DNA of 64,000 bases from a virus. The notes under the pieces were generated by a model. It searched no databases. It was not told where the DNA came from and saw only the letters and a list, made by a program, of their open reading frames with translations. The translations under genes and the position numbers were made by a program. The stretch spans positions 1-64,000 of IMG/VR virus record IMGVR_UViG_3300028394_000059; one strand, given 5' to 3'. Positions 9,004-16,381 of this stretch are shown piece by piece; the stretch's first letter is position 1, and every line of letters starts with the position of its first letter.

Positions 9004-9585
9004 ATGGTATACGTATTTGAAGGACCAAGAAATTCAGGAAAAACATTCCTCTCTAAATTTATAGCTGAGAAATTTGACATGCCAAGGTATCAGTTTGCCT
9101 TTGCTGATTATTTTTCTAAACTTAATCTAGAAAGTCGAAACAGTAGAGAAGCCCATGCTTTTGCTATGGGTAAGGAACTTATGCTTATGCAGCTTTTTAA
9201 AGATCTCGATCCCTGCAATTATTTAACTGATCCATTCTCTTTCATACACGATCGCGGGATTCTTACTGTTCTTGCATGGGGAATAATGGAAGGTAGAATA
9301 ACTGAAAGTGAAATGGATGATCAGGTCAAGATGATTAAACAGATGGGATTAATGGATGAAATCTCCATTATTTTCATAACTGGTGACAATCCGAATAAAG
9401 GTGATAGGAATAAAGACCAGTGGGATCGCATAGATGGCGACAACGGAGAGCTTGAATCATACGATAAAGTTATTTCAAAATTCGAAGAATATGGAATAGC
9501 AAAAATCCATAAATTTACAAATAGATTCGATGACGAGTCTCTTACAGATATTACATTAATGTTTGAAAATATATTATTCGATTAA
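9004..9585 (+). CDS. P-loop nucleotide kinase (deoxynucleotide/thymidylate kinase-like)
   Basis: 193 residues. The N-terminus has a Walker A motif, GPRNSGKT, at residues 7-14, directly after the first strand. A DRG (residues 82-84, FIHDRG) sits where thymidylate and deoxynucleoside kinases have the DR-S/G substrate motif. Length and layout fit a small nucleoside or nucleoside-monophosphate kinase. Several large phages encode such an enzyme to enlarge the dNTP pool. The substrate cannot be told from sequence. The gene sits 2 nt before asparagine synthase, so the two are probably co-expressed from the promoter region after the 8901 terminator. Their position inside the head and tail cluster is unusual for metabolic genes. 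Confidence 0.8.
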   Translation: MVYVFEGPRNSGKTFLSKFIAEKFDMPRYQFAFADYFSKLNLESRNSREAHAFAMGKELMLMQLFKDLDPCNYLTDPFSFIHDRGILTVLAWGIMEGRITESEMDDQVKMIKQMGLMDEISIIFITGDNPNKGDRNKDQWDRIDGDNGELESYDKVISKFEEYGIAKIHKFTNRFDDESLTDITLMFENILFD

Positions 9586-9587
9586 AT

Positions 9588-10994
9588 ATGTGCGGAATAC
9601 TATTAACTACTAGGGAAAAAATAAAACCATCTATTCTTGATTCTATTAAGCATAGAGGAATAGAAAGTTCTAAGGAATCGCTGGATGGCGTAACACTATG
9701 CCATCATAGATTACCTATACAGACTTTGGATGGCGATGAATGGAAACAACCAATAGAAATATCCGACGGTGTTTTTCTTATGTTCAACGGGGAGATTTTC
9801 AATTATGATTCCGCTTTATTTTCTTCAGATACTGAATACCTTTGTAATCTTTTTGCAAACTTCAAAGGTGGAAATCTTGAATTTTTCTCTGCGATGTACG
9901 TTCCGCATATAGTTAAATGGGATGGATTTTGGGCCATAGTTATCTATGATAGTAAAAGCGGTAATGTAATTTCATTCACTGATCCACTTGGTAAGAAGTG
10001 TTTATATCGTAACGAGCTTGGTGAGATTTGCTCGGAAATAAAAGGACTTTATACGGAGCTTTCTGATATAGATCAGATCTTCATAAGCTCAGTTAGAAAA
10101 TGGGGATATAACAAGGACAATAGAACAGCATACACCAACATAAAAAGGTTATTACCAAATAACATATATTCACACAACATAGCTTCTCCTATGTTTGAGA
10201 GCATTTACCCTGATTATTATAGAGCGTGGAATCTTCCAATACCTGAACTTAAGGGTGCAGATTACGAAACTCATATTGAGTGGTTATGGGAGAAGATGTT
10301 TGAAAGTGTTGGTAATAGACTTGCATCTAGAAATTACCCAATATCAATATTGGTATCTGGCGGACTTGATTCGTCAATAATTGCAGCGATTATAAAGGAG
10401 ATGGATGCCAAGGTTACCTGGTTTACAATAGAGAACGGAGAAACCCCATTTGTTAATGATTTAAGTGCTCATTTAGACACGCAAGCACATTTTCTGGACT
10501 ATACCATGGATTCTGATAAAAACGGTCTTATATACGCCCAATGGAATGAAAGTCCAATAGATCTTGGATCTGTGATACCACAATACCATTTATTTGAGGC
10601 AATCAGGAAGAATACAGATTACCGTATAGTTATTAGCGGGGATGGATCGGATGAGCTATTTGGTGGTTACTCAAGAATACATGAGTATGATTCACAGAAA
10701 TCTGATATCTTTGAAGAGCTTCCATTCTATCATTTACCTAGACTTGATAAGATGTCTATGGCTCATACATTGGAGCTAAGAAGTCCTTTTTTAAATCTTG
10801 ATATAGTGAGATTTGCTATGCACCTTCCCCTTGAATGGAGAAAAGACAAGAAGATTCTTAAAGATACTTTCGGACCTATGCTTCCCGAATCGATAGTGAA
10901 TAGAAAAAAAGAGGCTCTTAAGAATCCTGAGATTAAGAATGATAAATTGGCATATAGACAAAAAGCAGTTGATCTATTCCTTTCAATAGCTTAG
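9588..10994 (+). CDS. asnB: Asparagine synthase, glutamine-hydrolysing (AsnB type)
   Basis: 468 residues. Cys2 is the class II glutamine amidotransferase nucleophile (the protein starts MCGI). HRG at 22-24 and the FNGEIFNY motif complete the glutaminase site. SGGLDSS (257-263) is the PP-loop that binds ATP, and SGDGSDELFGGY is the conserved synthetase motif. LELRSPFL near the C-terminus is also typical. Bacterial AsnB has about 550 residues, so this is a compact but apparently complete enzyme, converting aspartate, glutamine and ATP to asparagine and glutamate. A role in modifying another carboxylate cannot be excluded, because phage and secondary-metabolite relatives vary in substrate. It is coupled to the kinase gene at 9004. 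Confidence 0.93.
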   Translation: MCGILLTTREKIKPSILDSIKHRGIESSKESLDGVTLCHHRLPIQTLDGDEWKQPIEISDGVFLMFNGEIFNYDSALFSSDTEYLCNLFANFKGGNLEFFSAMYVPHIVKWDGFWAIVIYDSKSGNVISFTDPLGKKCLYRNELGEICSEIKGLYTELSDIDQIFISSVRKWGYNKDNRTAYTNIKRLLPNNIYSHNIASPMFESIYPDYYRAWNLPIPELKGADYETHIEWLWEKMFESVGNRLASRNYPISILVSGGLDSSIIAAIIKEMDAKVTWFTIENGETPFVNDLSAHLDTQAHFLDYTMDSDKNGLIYAQWNESPIDLGSVIPQYHLFEAIRKNTDYRIVISGDGSDELFGGYSRIHEYDSQKSDIFEELPFYHLPRLDKMSMAHTLELRSPFLNLDIVRFAMHLPLEWRKDKKILKDTFGPMLPESIVNRKKEALKNPEIKNDKLAYRQKAVDLFLSIA

Positions 10995-11019
10995 GATTAT
11001 AATATTAGGATCTTACTTG

Positions 11020-11028
11020 GATATATAG
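11020..11028 (+). promoter_or_regulatory. GATATATA motif, candidate late promoter
   Basis: GATATATAG lies 19 nt before the ATG at 11048, in the short gap after asparagine synthase. Confidence 0.5.
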
Positions 11029-11047
11029 TTTAAATAAATTTACAAGA

Positions 11048-11719
11048 ATGTCAAAATTAAAAAAATTCGAAGATTTTTCTAGCAGTTCAGAAAATATACA
11101 GGAATCATTATTCGATGATCTAGGTGGTATGTTAGGTAAGGTTATTCCTTTTCTTGGTACAGGTCTTACTAAAACAATCAAACAAAAGATTTCTGCATCT
11201 TTACTTAAAAAGATAGGGATTAAAGAAAATTCAACTTTCTCCACTATAATTCAGGAGGTCGTAGATTCGATAGAATTAAAAGAAATGCCGGGATTATTAA
11301 CCGGAGAAAATGCAAATGCAGATTTTCTTGCTCCGAGATTAGCTCAAGCAGTTCAGGAGTACATACAAAGAAAAGGTTTGGATTCGCTGGTCGTTCCTTT
11401 AGGTATAGAGCCAAACGGATGGATGTATTCAACAATCAGAGAGAGCTTGCAAGGGGAACTAGGAAAGGAAAAATTAACTAATTTATTTTTAGGTGCTCTT
11501 GGATCAGATTCGATTGGAGCGGAAGCGCTTTCTAAATTAGATCCAAACAGTAAAGATCAACTTAAGGACACATTGGCTCAAAAACTAGCTAAGGAATATC
11601 CATATAAAAACAGCAGAACTGGTTCTTCTGGATCTAACTCATCCGGATCTGGAGGGGGTTTTTTTGACACGTTATCTTCAGTTTGGGACAGCTTTACGAG
11701 TGGAGCAAAAAATTCTTAA
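11048..11719 (+). CDS. Putative internal head protein with capsid-targeting peptide
   Basis: 223 residues. The N-terminus has FEDF (7-10) and then IQE at 17-19 followed by Ser, another (L/I)xE prohead-protease site of the kind seen from 3992 onward. A Gly-containing amphipathic stretch (about 22-45) comes next, then predicted helices with PGLLTGENA and PLGIEPNGWM loops. Near residues 194-206 there is a flexible Ser/Gly linker leading to a short FFDTLSSVW tail. The short hydrophobic C-terminal tail after a linker resembles a peptide that docks on a partner, such as the shell or portal, but that is inference. The gene has its own candidate promoter. Function unknown. Confidence 0.78.
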   Translation: MSKLKKFEDFSSSSENIQESLFDDLGGMLGKVIPFLGTGLTKTIKQKISASLLKKIGIKENSTFSTIIQEVVDSIELKEMPGLLTGENANADFLAPRLAQAVQEYIQRKGLDSLVVPLGIEPNGWMYSTIRESLQGELGKEKLTNLFLGALGSDSIGAEALSKLDPNSKDQLKDTLAQKLAKEYPYKNSRTGSSGSNSSGSGGGFFDTLSSVWDSFTSGAKNS

Positions 11720-11734
11720 TATAAAAATACAAAT

Positions 11735-12079
11735 ATGAATCAACAAAACGTAGCAAAGAGAGAGGTTTTAGATTTCGATAAATTTTTAACCAAAGTTCAT
11801 GACGATATTTATAAGCCATTTTCTGCAGAGAATCAAACTGCACAGCCAGAAAAAACCGGACTTTCTAAAATTACAAGAGAGCCAGCTTATGATTATGCAG
11901 GATATGCGGATTCTGTTTTCGGTAACCAATCAAAAATAGATGCTCCTGGATATAGAATAAATATGGGAAACGGTAAGGTTGGTATGGTTGACGCACCAGG
12001 TGTAGGCGGTATATTTAATACAGGAACTAATGAATCAGAAAATACTGATAACTTTATTAGAAGGCTAAGCGATTTTTAA
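11735..12079 (+). CDS. Small hypothetical virion-region protein
   Basis: 114 residues. Residues 11-18 (VLDFDKFL) echo the F-x-x-F signature of the neighbouring head proteins, but there is no clean (L/I)xE site just after it. The rest is low in secondary structure and rich in Gly, Asn and Ala, with a repeated Y-A-G-Y motif near the middle. It follows the 11048 gene by 15 nt and is closed by a terminator. Its product is probably a small virion or head component, but nothing specific can be said. Confidence 0.65.
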   Translation: MNQQNVAKREVLDFDKFLTKVHDDIYKPFSAENQTAQPEKTGLSKITREPAYDYAGYADSVFGNQSKIDAPGYRINMGNGKVGMVDAPGVGGIFNTGTNESENTDNFIRRLSDF

Positions 12080-12097
12080 TATAATCCATACGGAAAT

Positions 12098-12123
12098 AAA
12101 AAAGGAGCATTAAGCTCCTTTTT
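12098..12123. terminator. Bidirectional terminator between convergent genes
   Basis: AAAGGAGC (12101-12108) pairs with GCTCCTTT (12114-12121) across a 5-nt loop, with A-rich sequence upstream and T-rich sequence downstream. It can serve both the + gene ending at 12079 and the - gene ending at 12129. Confidence 0.85.
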
Positions 12124-12128
12124 ATGTG

Positions 12129-12854
12129 TTATGATACTGTTTCTATAAACTTTTCTTTTGCTAACTTGTATATTTCTGAATTCTCATCAAAATTCTCATA
12201 AATCTCTATCACGTGTAGTTCTGGTGACATTCTTTTTTCCGCTGCAAATTCTTCCAATATTTCGTGATAGATGTATTCATAGTTAAGTGAAAATATTTGG
12301 TTCTTTAGGTGTATTCTTTTAAGCACACATATCTCCTTATCACCATCCGCTGTTTTAAGAGTAACCGCACCTTGCCAGTAATACGATATGATTTTATCGG
12401 TTATCATATTTCTTACAACCAATATGCCAGAATTCTGTTTTTCTGTGCTGAATGAATTTATTTTTGAATTAACTCTAAATATTCGAATTTTAGATTCCTC
12501 TTGTTTTAATATCTCGAGACAAACCTCAGAGTATTCATATAGTGTCTCAAGGGATGATTCAACTATATCGATTATAGTGCTTTTATCTGAATCTGTTAGA
12601 TCATCGAATATAAACTTATTGACATAATCCCTTTCATCTTGTTTTATTTGACTTAAAACTCTGGAGCTTATTTTTTTATCATTCTTAAATTCATTTAGTG
12701 ACTTTATTATTTTGGAAACAGATCTTAGTGTCGAGTAGCAGTTATCAGAATTTAGATTCTTGCTGATTGATTTTAAATAATCAAGTAAAACGTATTCCTT
12801 GTGCTCAGGATCTATGGGATCCTTTATGAACCAAATTGGGCTTATATTCTTCAT
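12129..12854 (-). CDS. Hypothetical protein on the reverse strand
   Basis: 241 residues from the ATG at 12854. The frame is open two codons further to a TTG, but the ATG is preferred. The protein opens with SPIWFIKDPID and is helical and acidic over residues 20-120, with a more beta-like C-terminal half containing VLKRIHL and a HEILEEF helix. No catalytic or binding motif is recognised and no family is assigned. It is one of only two or three reverse-strand genes in the window. It shares a terminator with the + gene before it and diverges from the gene at 12941. Its orientation suggests separate, perhaps earlier, expression. Confidence 0.75.
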   Translation of the reverse strand: MKNISPIWFIKDPIDPEHKEYVLLDYLKSISKNLNSDNCYSTLRSVSKIIKSLNEFKNDKKISSRVLSQIKQDERDYVNKFIFDDLTDSDKSTIIDIVESSLETLYEYSEVCLEILKQEESKIRIFRVNSKINSFSTEKQNSGILVVRNMITDKIISYYWQGAVTLKTADGDKEICVLKRIHLKNQIFSLNYEYIYHEILEEFAAEKRMSPELHVIEIYENFDENSEIYKLAKEKFIETVS

Positions 12855-12915
12855 CTTCAAACTTTTTAAAAATCATACTTATCTTATATATTGGTATTAT
12901 AAAAATGTTACAAAA

Positions 12916-12924
12916 GATATATAG
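12916..12924 (+). promoter_or_regulatory. GATATATA motif, candidate late promoter
   Basis: GATATATAG lies 16 nt before the ATG at 12941. It falls inside the frame extended upstream from 12941, which supports 12941 as the true start. Confidence 0.45.
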
Positions 12925-12940
12925 ATTAAAAAATACTAAA

Positions 12941-13387
12941 ATGGGAAGAATATACGATTATAATGCCTTTGCGGATAATAAGAAGGGCGGTAATGGTAAC
13001 GAATATTCATTTGGCTGCGAGATAAAGTATGTTGATATAGATGTATTCGGAAAACCGGAGGAGTATGAAGAGCTTTCCAATTGCAAGGCATTTATCGAAT
13101 ATTCGGTTGATCTTATTATTAAAAGAGCTGGTATAGATTCTCTGATGTTTAAAGTAAATTCTATAGAATTTGAATTTGAGGTTGACGATTATCCAAACGG
13201 TACTAAAGAATTTGATATTGATCTGATCCCAGGTAAAACCGTAGACTATAGTCAGATAAAAACTGAAGTTCACGATAGCTCGGTACCAACATATCCAGAC
13301 AAGCTGGAGATTAATATGAATAAATCAACGGATCCTAAAAATTTCGATATCACGGTTTATTTCGGTAATGACGTTAAATACAGATAA
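12941..13387 (+). CDS. Hypothetical beta-rich protein
   Basis: 148 residues from the ATG at 12941. The frame stays open upstream (ATG at 12905, and further to 12836), but those starts would overlap the GATATATA motif or run into the divergent gene. The sequence is acidic and beta-rich, with alternating FEFEV and EFDIDLIPG strands and a Tyr-rich N-terminus. It ends one base before the next gene and is likely co-transcribed with it. No family recognised. By context it could be a small virion protein. Confidence 0.65.
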   Translation: MGRIYDYNAFADNKKGGNGNEYSFGCEIKYVDIDVFGKPEEYEELSNCKAFIEYSVDLIIKRAGIDSLMFKVNSIEFEFEVDDYPNGTKEFDIDLIPGKTVDYSQIKTEVHDSSVPTYPDKLEINMNKSTDPKNFDITVYFGNDVKYR

Positions 13388-13388
13388 T

Positions 13389-14345
13389 ATGAGAATCCTA
13401 AACTTCAATGATTTTAAAATAAACGAATCCGATGATACTGAGGACTACATTTCTGTTGACGGAATTAGACCCATAATGGATGATGGATATGAGATTTCCG
13501 CCGAGAATTTTTGTGATTCAGATAGAACATTTCCGATGGGATCTATTATAGTTACAAAGGACAATAACAGTTTAATAACTATAGCATTCTGCGGTAGTAG
13601 CGGAAAAATACAAAATGAGTTAAGTATACCTAAGGATTCTGTTGATATAAAAATTGATGACAATAATAATTATATAGTTACGATAGACCCAAACAGAAGA
13701 TGGCTAAATGTTACCGGAAATAGAGCAGCCATTGAAGATTTCATCGAGGATTTTACTAACTGCAAGATGGAATGTGACAATCGCGACATTAGAATGATTG
13801 ATGGGATAAAGGATGATGTTTATACAATATTAGATATTATAGGAATTCCGTATGACATAGAAAGCGCAGATAAAATGGATGACAACCAGTACGAGGTTAA
13901 GCTTGGAAATGGCATGCTCATTGATATTAAGAAAAGATCCAATAATGATATGGTTGGTAACTTCGATGTTTATAAGAAGCATGACGACTCACGTCCAGCT
14001 TTTTCGATAAATAGTGACAAGGGCAAAATGGAATTCTCGTTTGATTCTGATGATCTACCAACATCCGAGGTTGAATCCAATATAACTGATGTTAGTAAGA
14101 ATGATTATCTAAACTACCTGCTTAGAAAATCTCTGGGAATAGAAACACATTCTGACAAAGAAAGATTATACAAGCACTTTGTTGATAGTATAAATTCACA
14201 TGACCGTGATTATGCAAAATCTGACGATATAAAAACACAGGAGAGAGGAAAGAAATCTGCAGATTATATAAAATCATTAAAGAATATGGTATCCACATTT
14301 GTACCGGAAAAAAGAATATCAGAGGTTTACCATAATAGGGATTAA
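13389..14345 (+). CDS. Putative internal head protein with capsid-targeting peptide
   Basis: 318 residues from the ATG at 13389, one base after the previous stop codon. An in-frame ATG at 13368 would overlap the previous gene by 20 nt. From 13389 the protein begins with FNDF (6-9) and INE at 11-13 followed by Ser, the same targeting and cleavage signature as the 3992-11719 cassette, which also supports this start. The mature part is very acidic and beta-rich in the first 200 residues, then helical and basic near the C-terminus (KTQERGKKSADYIKSLK). No enzymatic motif is recognised. Inference: another protein carried in the head. A terminator follows. Confidence 0.78.
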   Translation: MRILNFNDFKINESDDTEDYISVDGIRPIMDDGYEISAENFCDSDRTFPMGSIIVTKDNNSLITIAFCGSSGKIQNELSIPKDSVDIKIDDNNNYIVTIDPNRRWLNVTGNRAAIEDFIEDFTNCKMECDNRDIRMIDGIKDDVYTILDIIGIPYDIESADKMDDNQYEVKLGNGMLIDIKKRSNNDMVGNFDVYKKHDDSRPAFSINSDKGKMEFSFDSDDLPTSEVESNITDVSKNDYLNYLLRKSLGIETHSDKERLYKHFVDSINSHDRDYAKSDDIKTQERGKKSADYIKSLKNMVSTFVPEKRISEVYHNRD

Positions 14346-14364
14346 TTTAATTTTACTACGAAAC

Positions 14365-14404
14365 AAAGGCCATCTTCAATTCTATAATTTAAGATGGCCT
14401 TTTA
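14365..14404 (+). terminator. Strong intrinsic terminator
   Basis: AAAGGCCATCTT (14365-14376) pairs perfectly with AAGATGGCCTTT (14391-14402) across a 14-nt loop. A small second hairpin (ATGGG / CCCAT, 14407-14423) follows. Confidence 0.9.
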
Positions 14405-14476
14405 ATATGGGCTTGACTCCCATTTATTTAATTATCAATGGAACAATCCACCATAAAAAAAGTAAAATAGTTAAAG

Positions 14477-15148
14477 ATGCGCAACATATTTGCTCTTTTC
14501 GGTAAAAATAAAAAACGTAACAAAATGGAAATAACGGAAAATGGTCTGGAAGAGGCAAGATCTCTTTATAACGGAATGGAATTCCAATGGATAAAAGGTG
14601 ACGATATGATGAGCACCGAGTTATTTAAGGATGTTAGAATAAACGGAGATAACATGTTCATAGAATTTCAGAGCGGTAAGAGAATAAACTCTGAGCTACT
14701 TGAGGAGTTTATGACTTATTTTCCTGCTGCTCCTAGAGATCCTCAAAATATCAGTCATCCGAATATCCAGGTTTTACCTACCATTCATAAAACATCTACG
14801 GTAACTGATATAGCATATGATGATCAGCCACAGAAAAGAGGCAATGAAAATTCTCCGATATATAATCTATTAAGAAAACAAAAAAAGAATGTTGTTGAGG
14901 TTTCGATAAAGATAAAATTAAATCTTCCACCTAAGGATCTTTATGGTGTTCTTTCAAGTTCTTTTGATGATGCGGATAGTGAGATCATTAATTTTGTTTT
15001 AGATGGGGTTGATATAGATGATATCAAGACTTCATTGGGTGAATCTATTAAAAAATCATATTATCTAATACCAGATAAGAAGGATTTAGCAAAAGAAAAA
15101 ACCATAAAGAATAGTTCAAATACAAGAAATGTAAGAAATGAAGAATAA
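14477..15148 (+). CDS. Hypothetical protein
   Basis: 223 residues. The N-terminus is basic (KNKKRNK), and an internal ATG at 14525 would remove it. Residues about 20-80 look like a small alpha/beta domain, a Pro-rich disordered stretch with NISHPN follows, and a C-terminal helical domain covers 135-200 (PPKDLYGVLSSSF). The end overlaps the Nudix gene by 11 nt, so the two are coupled. I do not recognise a family. It begins a run of small genes, 14477-16362, between the head cassette and the tail module. Confidence 0.7.
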   Translation: MRNIFALFGKNKKRNKMEITENGLEEARSLYNGMEFQWIKGDDMMSTELFKDVRINGDNMFIEFQSGKRINSELLEEFMTYFPAAPRDPQNISHPNIQVLPTIHKTSTVTDIAYDDQPQKRGNENSPIYNLLRKQKKNVVEVSIKIKLNLPPKDLYGVLSSSFDDADSEIINFVLDGVDIDDIKTSLGESIKKSYYLIPDKKDLAKEKTIKNSSNTRNVRNEE

Positions 15149-15731
15149 AAATAAAAAGGATAAAATACTTCTGAATACACCGAAATTTAATGTTACAGAA
15201 AGAGACGGTAAACCAGGAATAGTTGCAACAGTGGAAACTGTGATGCTTTTGCCATTCGTTACGGACGATAACGGGCTTCCCTTAATGCTAGGTGTACTTA
15301 AAGAAAGAAATCTATTTAGAGAAGGTGGATATTGCACAAGCCTAATAACAGGAACATGCGAGGATGAGGATCCCGATTATCTTGAAACTGCTAAAAGAGA
15401 GCTAAAAGAGGAGTCTGGATACGATGTACCTGATAATGATAAATGGTATTATCTAGGAACTGTTACTGCAACGAAGTTTGTTGACAAGGAGTACCCTTGT
15501 TTTGCTATAGATGTTACTGGGATAGAAAAGGGTGAAGCTTCAACTGATGGCTCTAAACAGGAGAGACTATCTTCTTTTCATTTTATACCAGCCAATGACG
15601 TTGTTAAATCTAAGGATGTTTTTATCCCCGCTTTATTTCTAAAGCTTTTTAAATTTGTTGTCGGTATGGATCTTTATAACAGAGACGATTCAGTTTTCGG
15701 TCAATCAAAAGGATTTTCAGCAGACATTTAA
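15138..15731 (+). CDS. Nudix hydrolase family protein
   Basis: 197 residues. The Nudix signature is present: the helix REL-KEESGY at 87-95 supplies the REUxEExGU core that binds Mg2+ and the diphosphate, preceded by Gly72. Measured from that Gly the spacing to the REL motif is one residue longer than the canonical G-x5-E-x7-REU, and the expected first Glu is replaced by Asp or Pro, so the site is slightly unusual. The family hydrolyses nucleoside diphosphates linked to another moiety; phage members act on dNTPs, ADP-ribose, NAD-like or capped RNA substrates. The actual substrate cannot be inferred. Its start overlaps the preceding gene by 11 nt. Confidence 0.82.
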   Translation: MKNKNKKDKILLNTPKFNVTERDGKPGIVATVETVMLLPFVTDDNGLPLMLGVLKERNLFREGGYCTSLITGTCEDEDPDYLETAKRELKEESGYDVPDNDKWYYLGTVTATKFVDKEYPCFAIDVTGIEKGEASTDGSKQERLSSFHFIPANDVVKSKDVFIPALFLKLFKFVVGMDLYNRDDSVFGQSKGFSADI

Positions 15732-15743
15732 TTTTTTAAAAAT

Positions 15744-16043
15744 ATGAGCAACAGAAGAGAAAGAAGACAGCTGATGAGACAGCTTGGAATTACTAAGCCC
15801 AAGGGGAATAGTATTTCGGAGTTTAATTCTAGCAGGGAAGATGGACAAAATATACATCGTAAACATTTACAACGGGTTAAAAATGAAATTATCAGGAAGG
15901 ATAATGAAAGGAACCTATCTCCCAAGGAAGCTGATGATTTTTTCATGTATAAAAATCAAACTAACGAATATTCATCATTTCATACTCTGCTGAACAAAAG
16001 AGATTGGACTAATTTCGAATCTAATGGAGATAATGCAGAGTAA
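15744..16043 (+). CDS. Small basic hypothetical protein
   Basis: 99 residues. The N-terminus is strongly basic (NRRERRQLMRQLG) and likely an amphipathic helix able to bind nucleic acid or an acidic partner. The rest is hydrophilic and helical with little hydrophobic core. It overlaps the next gene by 20 nt. No family recognised. Confidence 0.65.
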   Translation: MSNRRERRQLMRQLGITKPKGNSISEFNSSREDGQNIHRKHLQRVKNEIIRKDNERNLSPKEADDFFMYKNQTNEYSSFHTLLNKRDWTNFESNGDNAE

Positions 16044-16362
16044 TTCAAAAGTAAATTTCTACATATCCAAATACTCTCCGAAGGAAGCTAAAAAAAGAGC
16101 TATCGGTGGATCTGATTTTTATGTTGTTGATATATCAAAAATAATAAGAGAACTTGGATACGAGACAGATAACCTGGCTGTTGAATCTGAGTTTATAATA
16201 AACTACACTATTCGCAAGAAAATCCTACAAGGAATATATAGTACTAAGTGTGATGGTATACTTGTTTGCTATAAGAATTTATCCCAGGATTTCGTAGGAA
16301 ACCTAGAAAATTTTCTGGAAGAATACCCAGAAGCATTCGAATATACTATACATAGTCTTTAA
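16024..16362 (+). CDS. Small hypothetical protein
   Basis: 112 residues, or 109 from the ATG at 16033. It has a compact alpha/beta pattern with strands FYVVDIS and GILVCYK and an acidic C-terminal helix (LENFLEEYPEAFEY). It overlaps the preceding gene and lies 19 nt before the tail gene at 16382. No motif is recognised, and its position suggests tail assembly or regulation only weakly. Confidence 0.65.
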   Translation: MEIMQSNSKVNFYISKYSPKEAKKRAIGGSDFYVVDISKIIRELGYETDNLAVESEFIINYTIRKKILQGIYSTKCDGILVCYKNLSQDFVGNLENFLEEYPEAFEYTIHSL

Positions 16363-16381
16363 AAAAGATTTAAGATAGTAG

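Noticed and set aside
12836-12940. N-terminal extension of the gene at 12941
   Set aside because: It overlaps the divergent gene start and the GATATATA motif; the extension is hydrophobic and unlike the rest.
14299-14505. 68-residue + strand open frame
   Set aside because: It runs through a strong terminator and overlaps genes on both sides.
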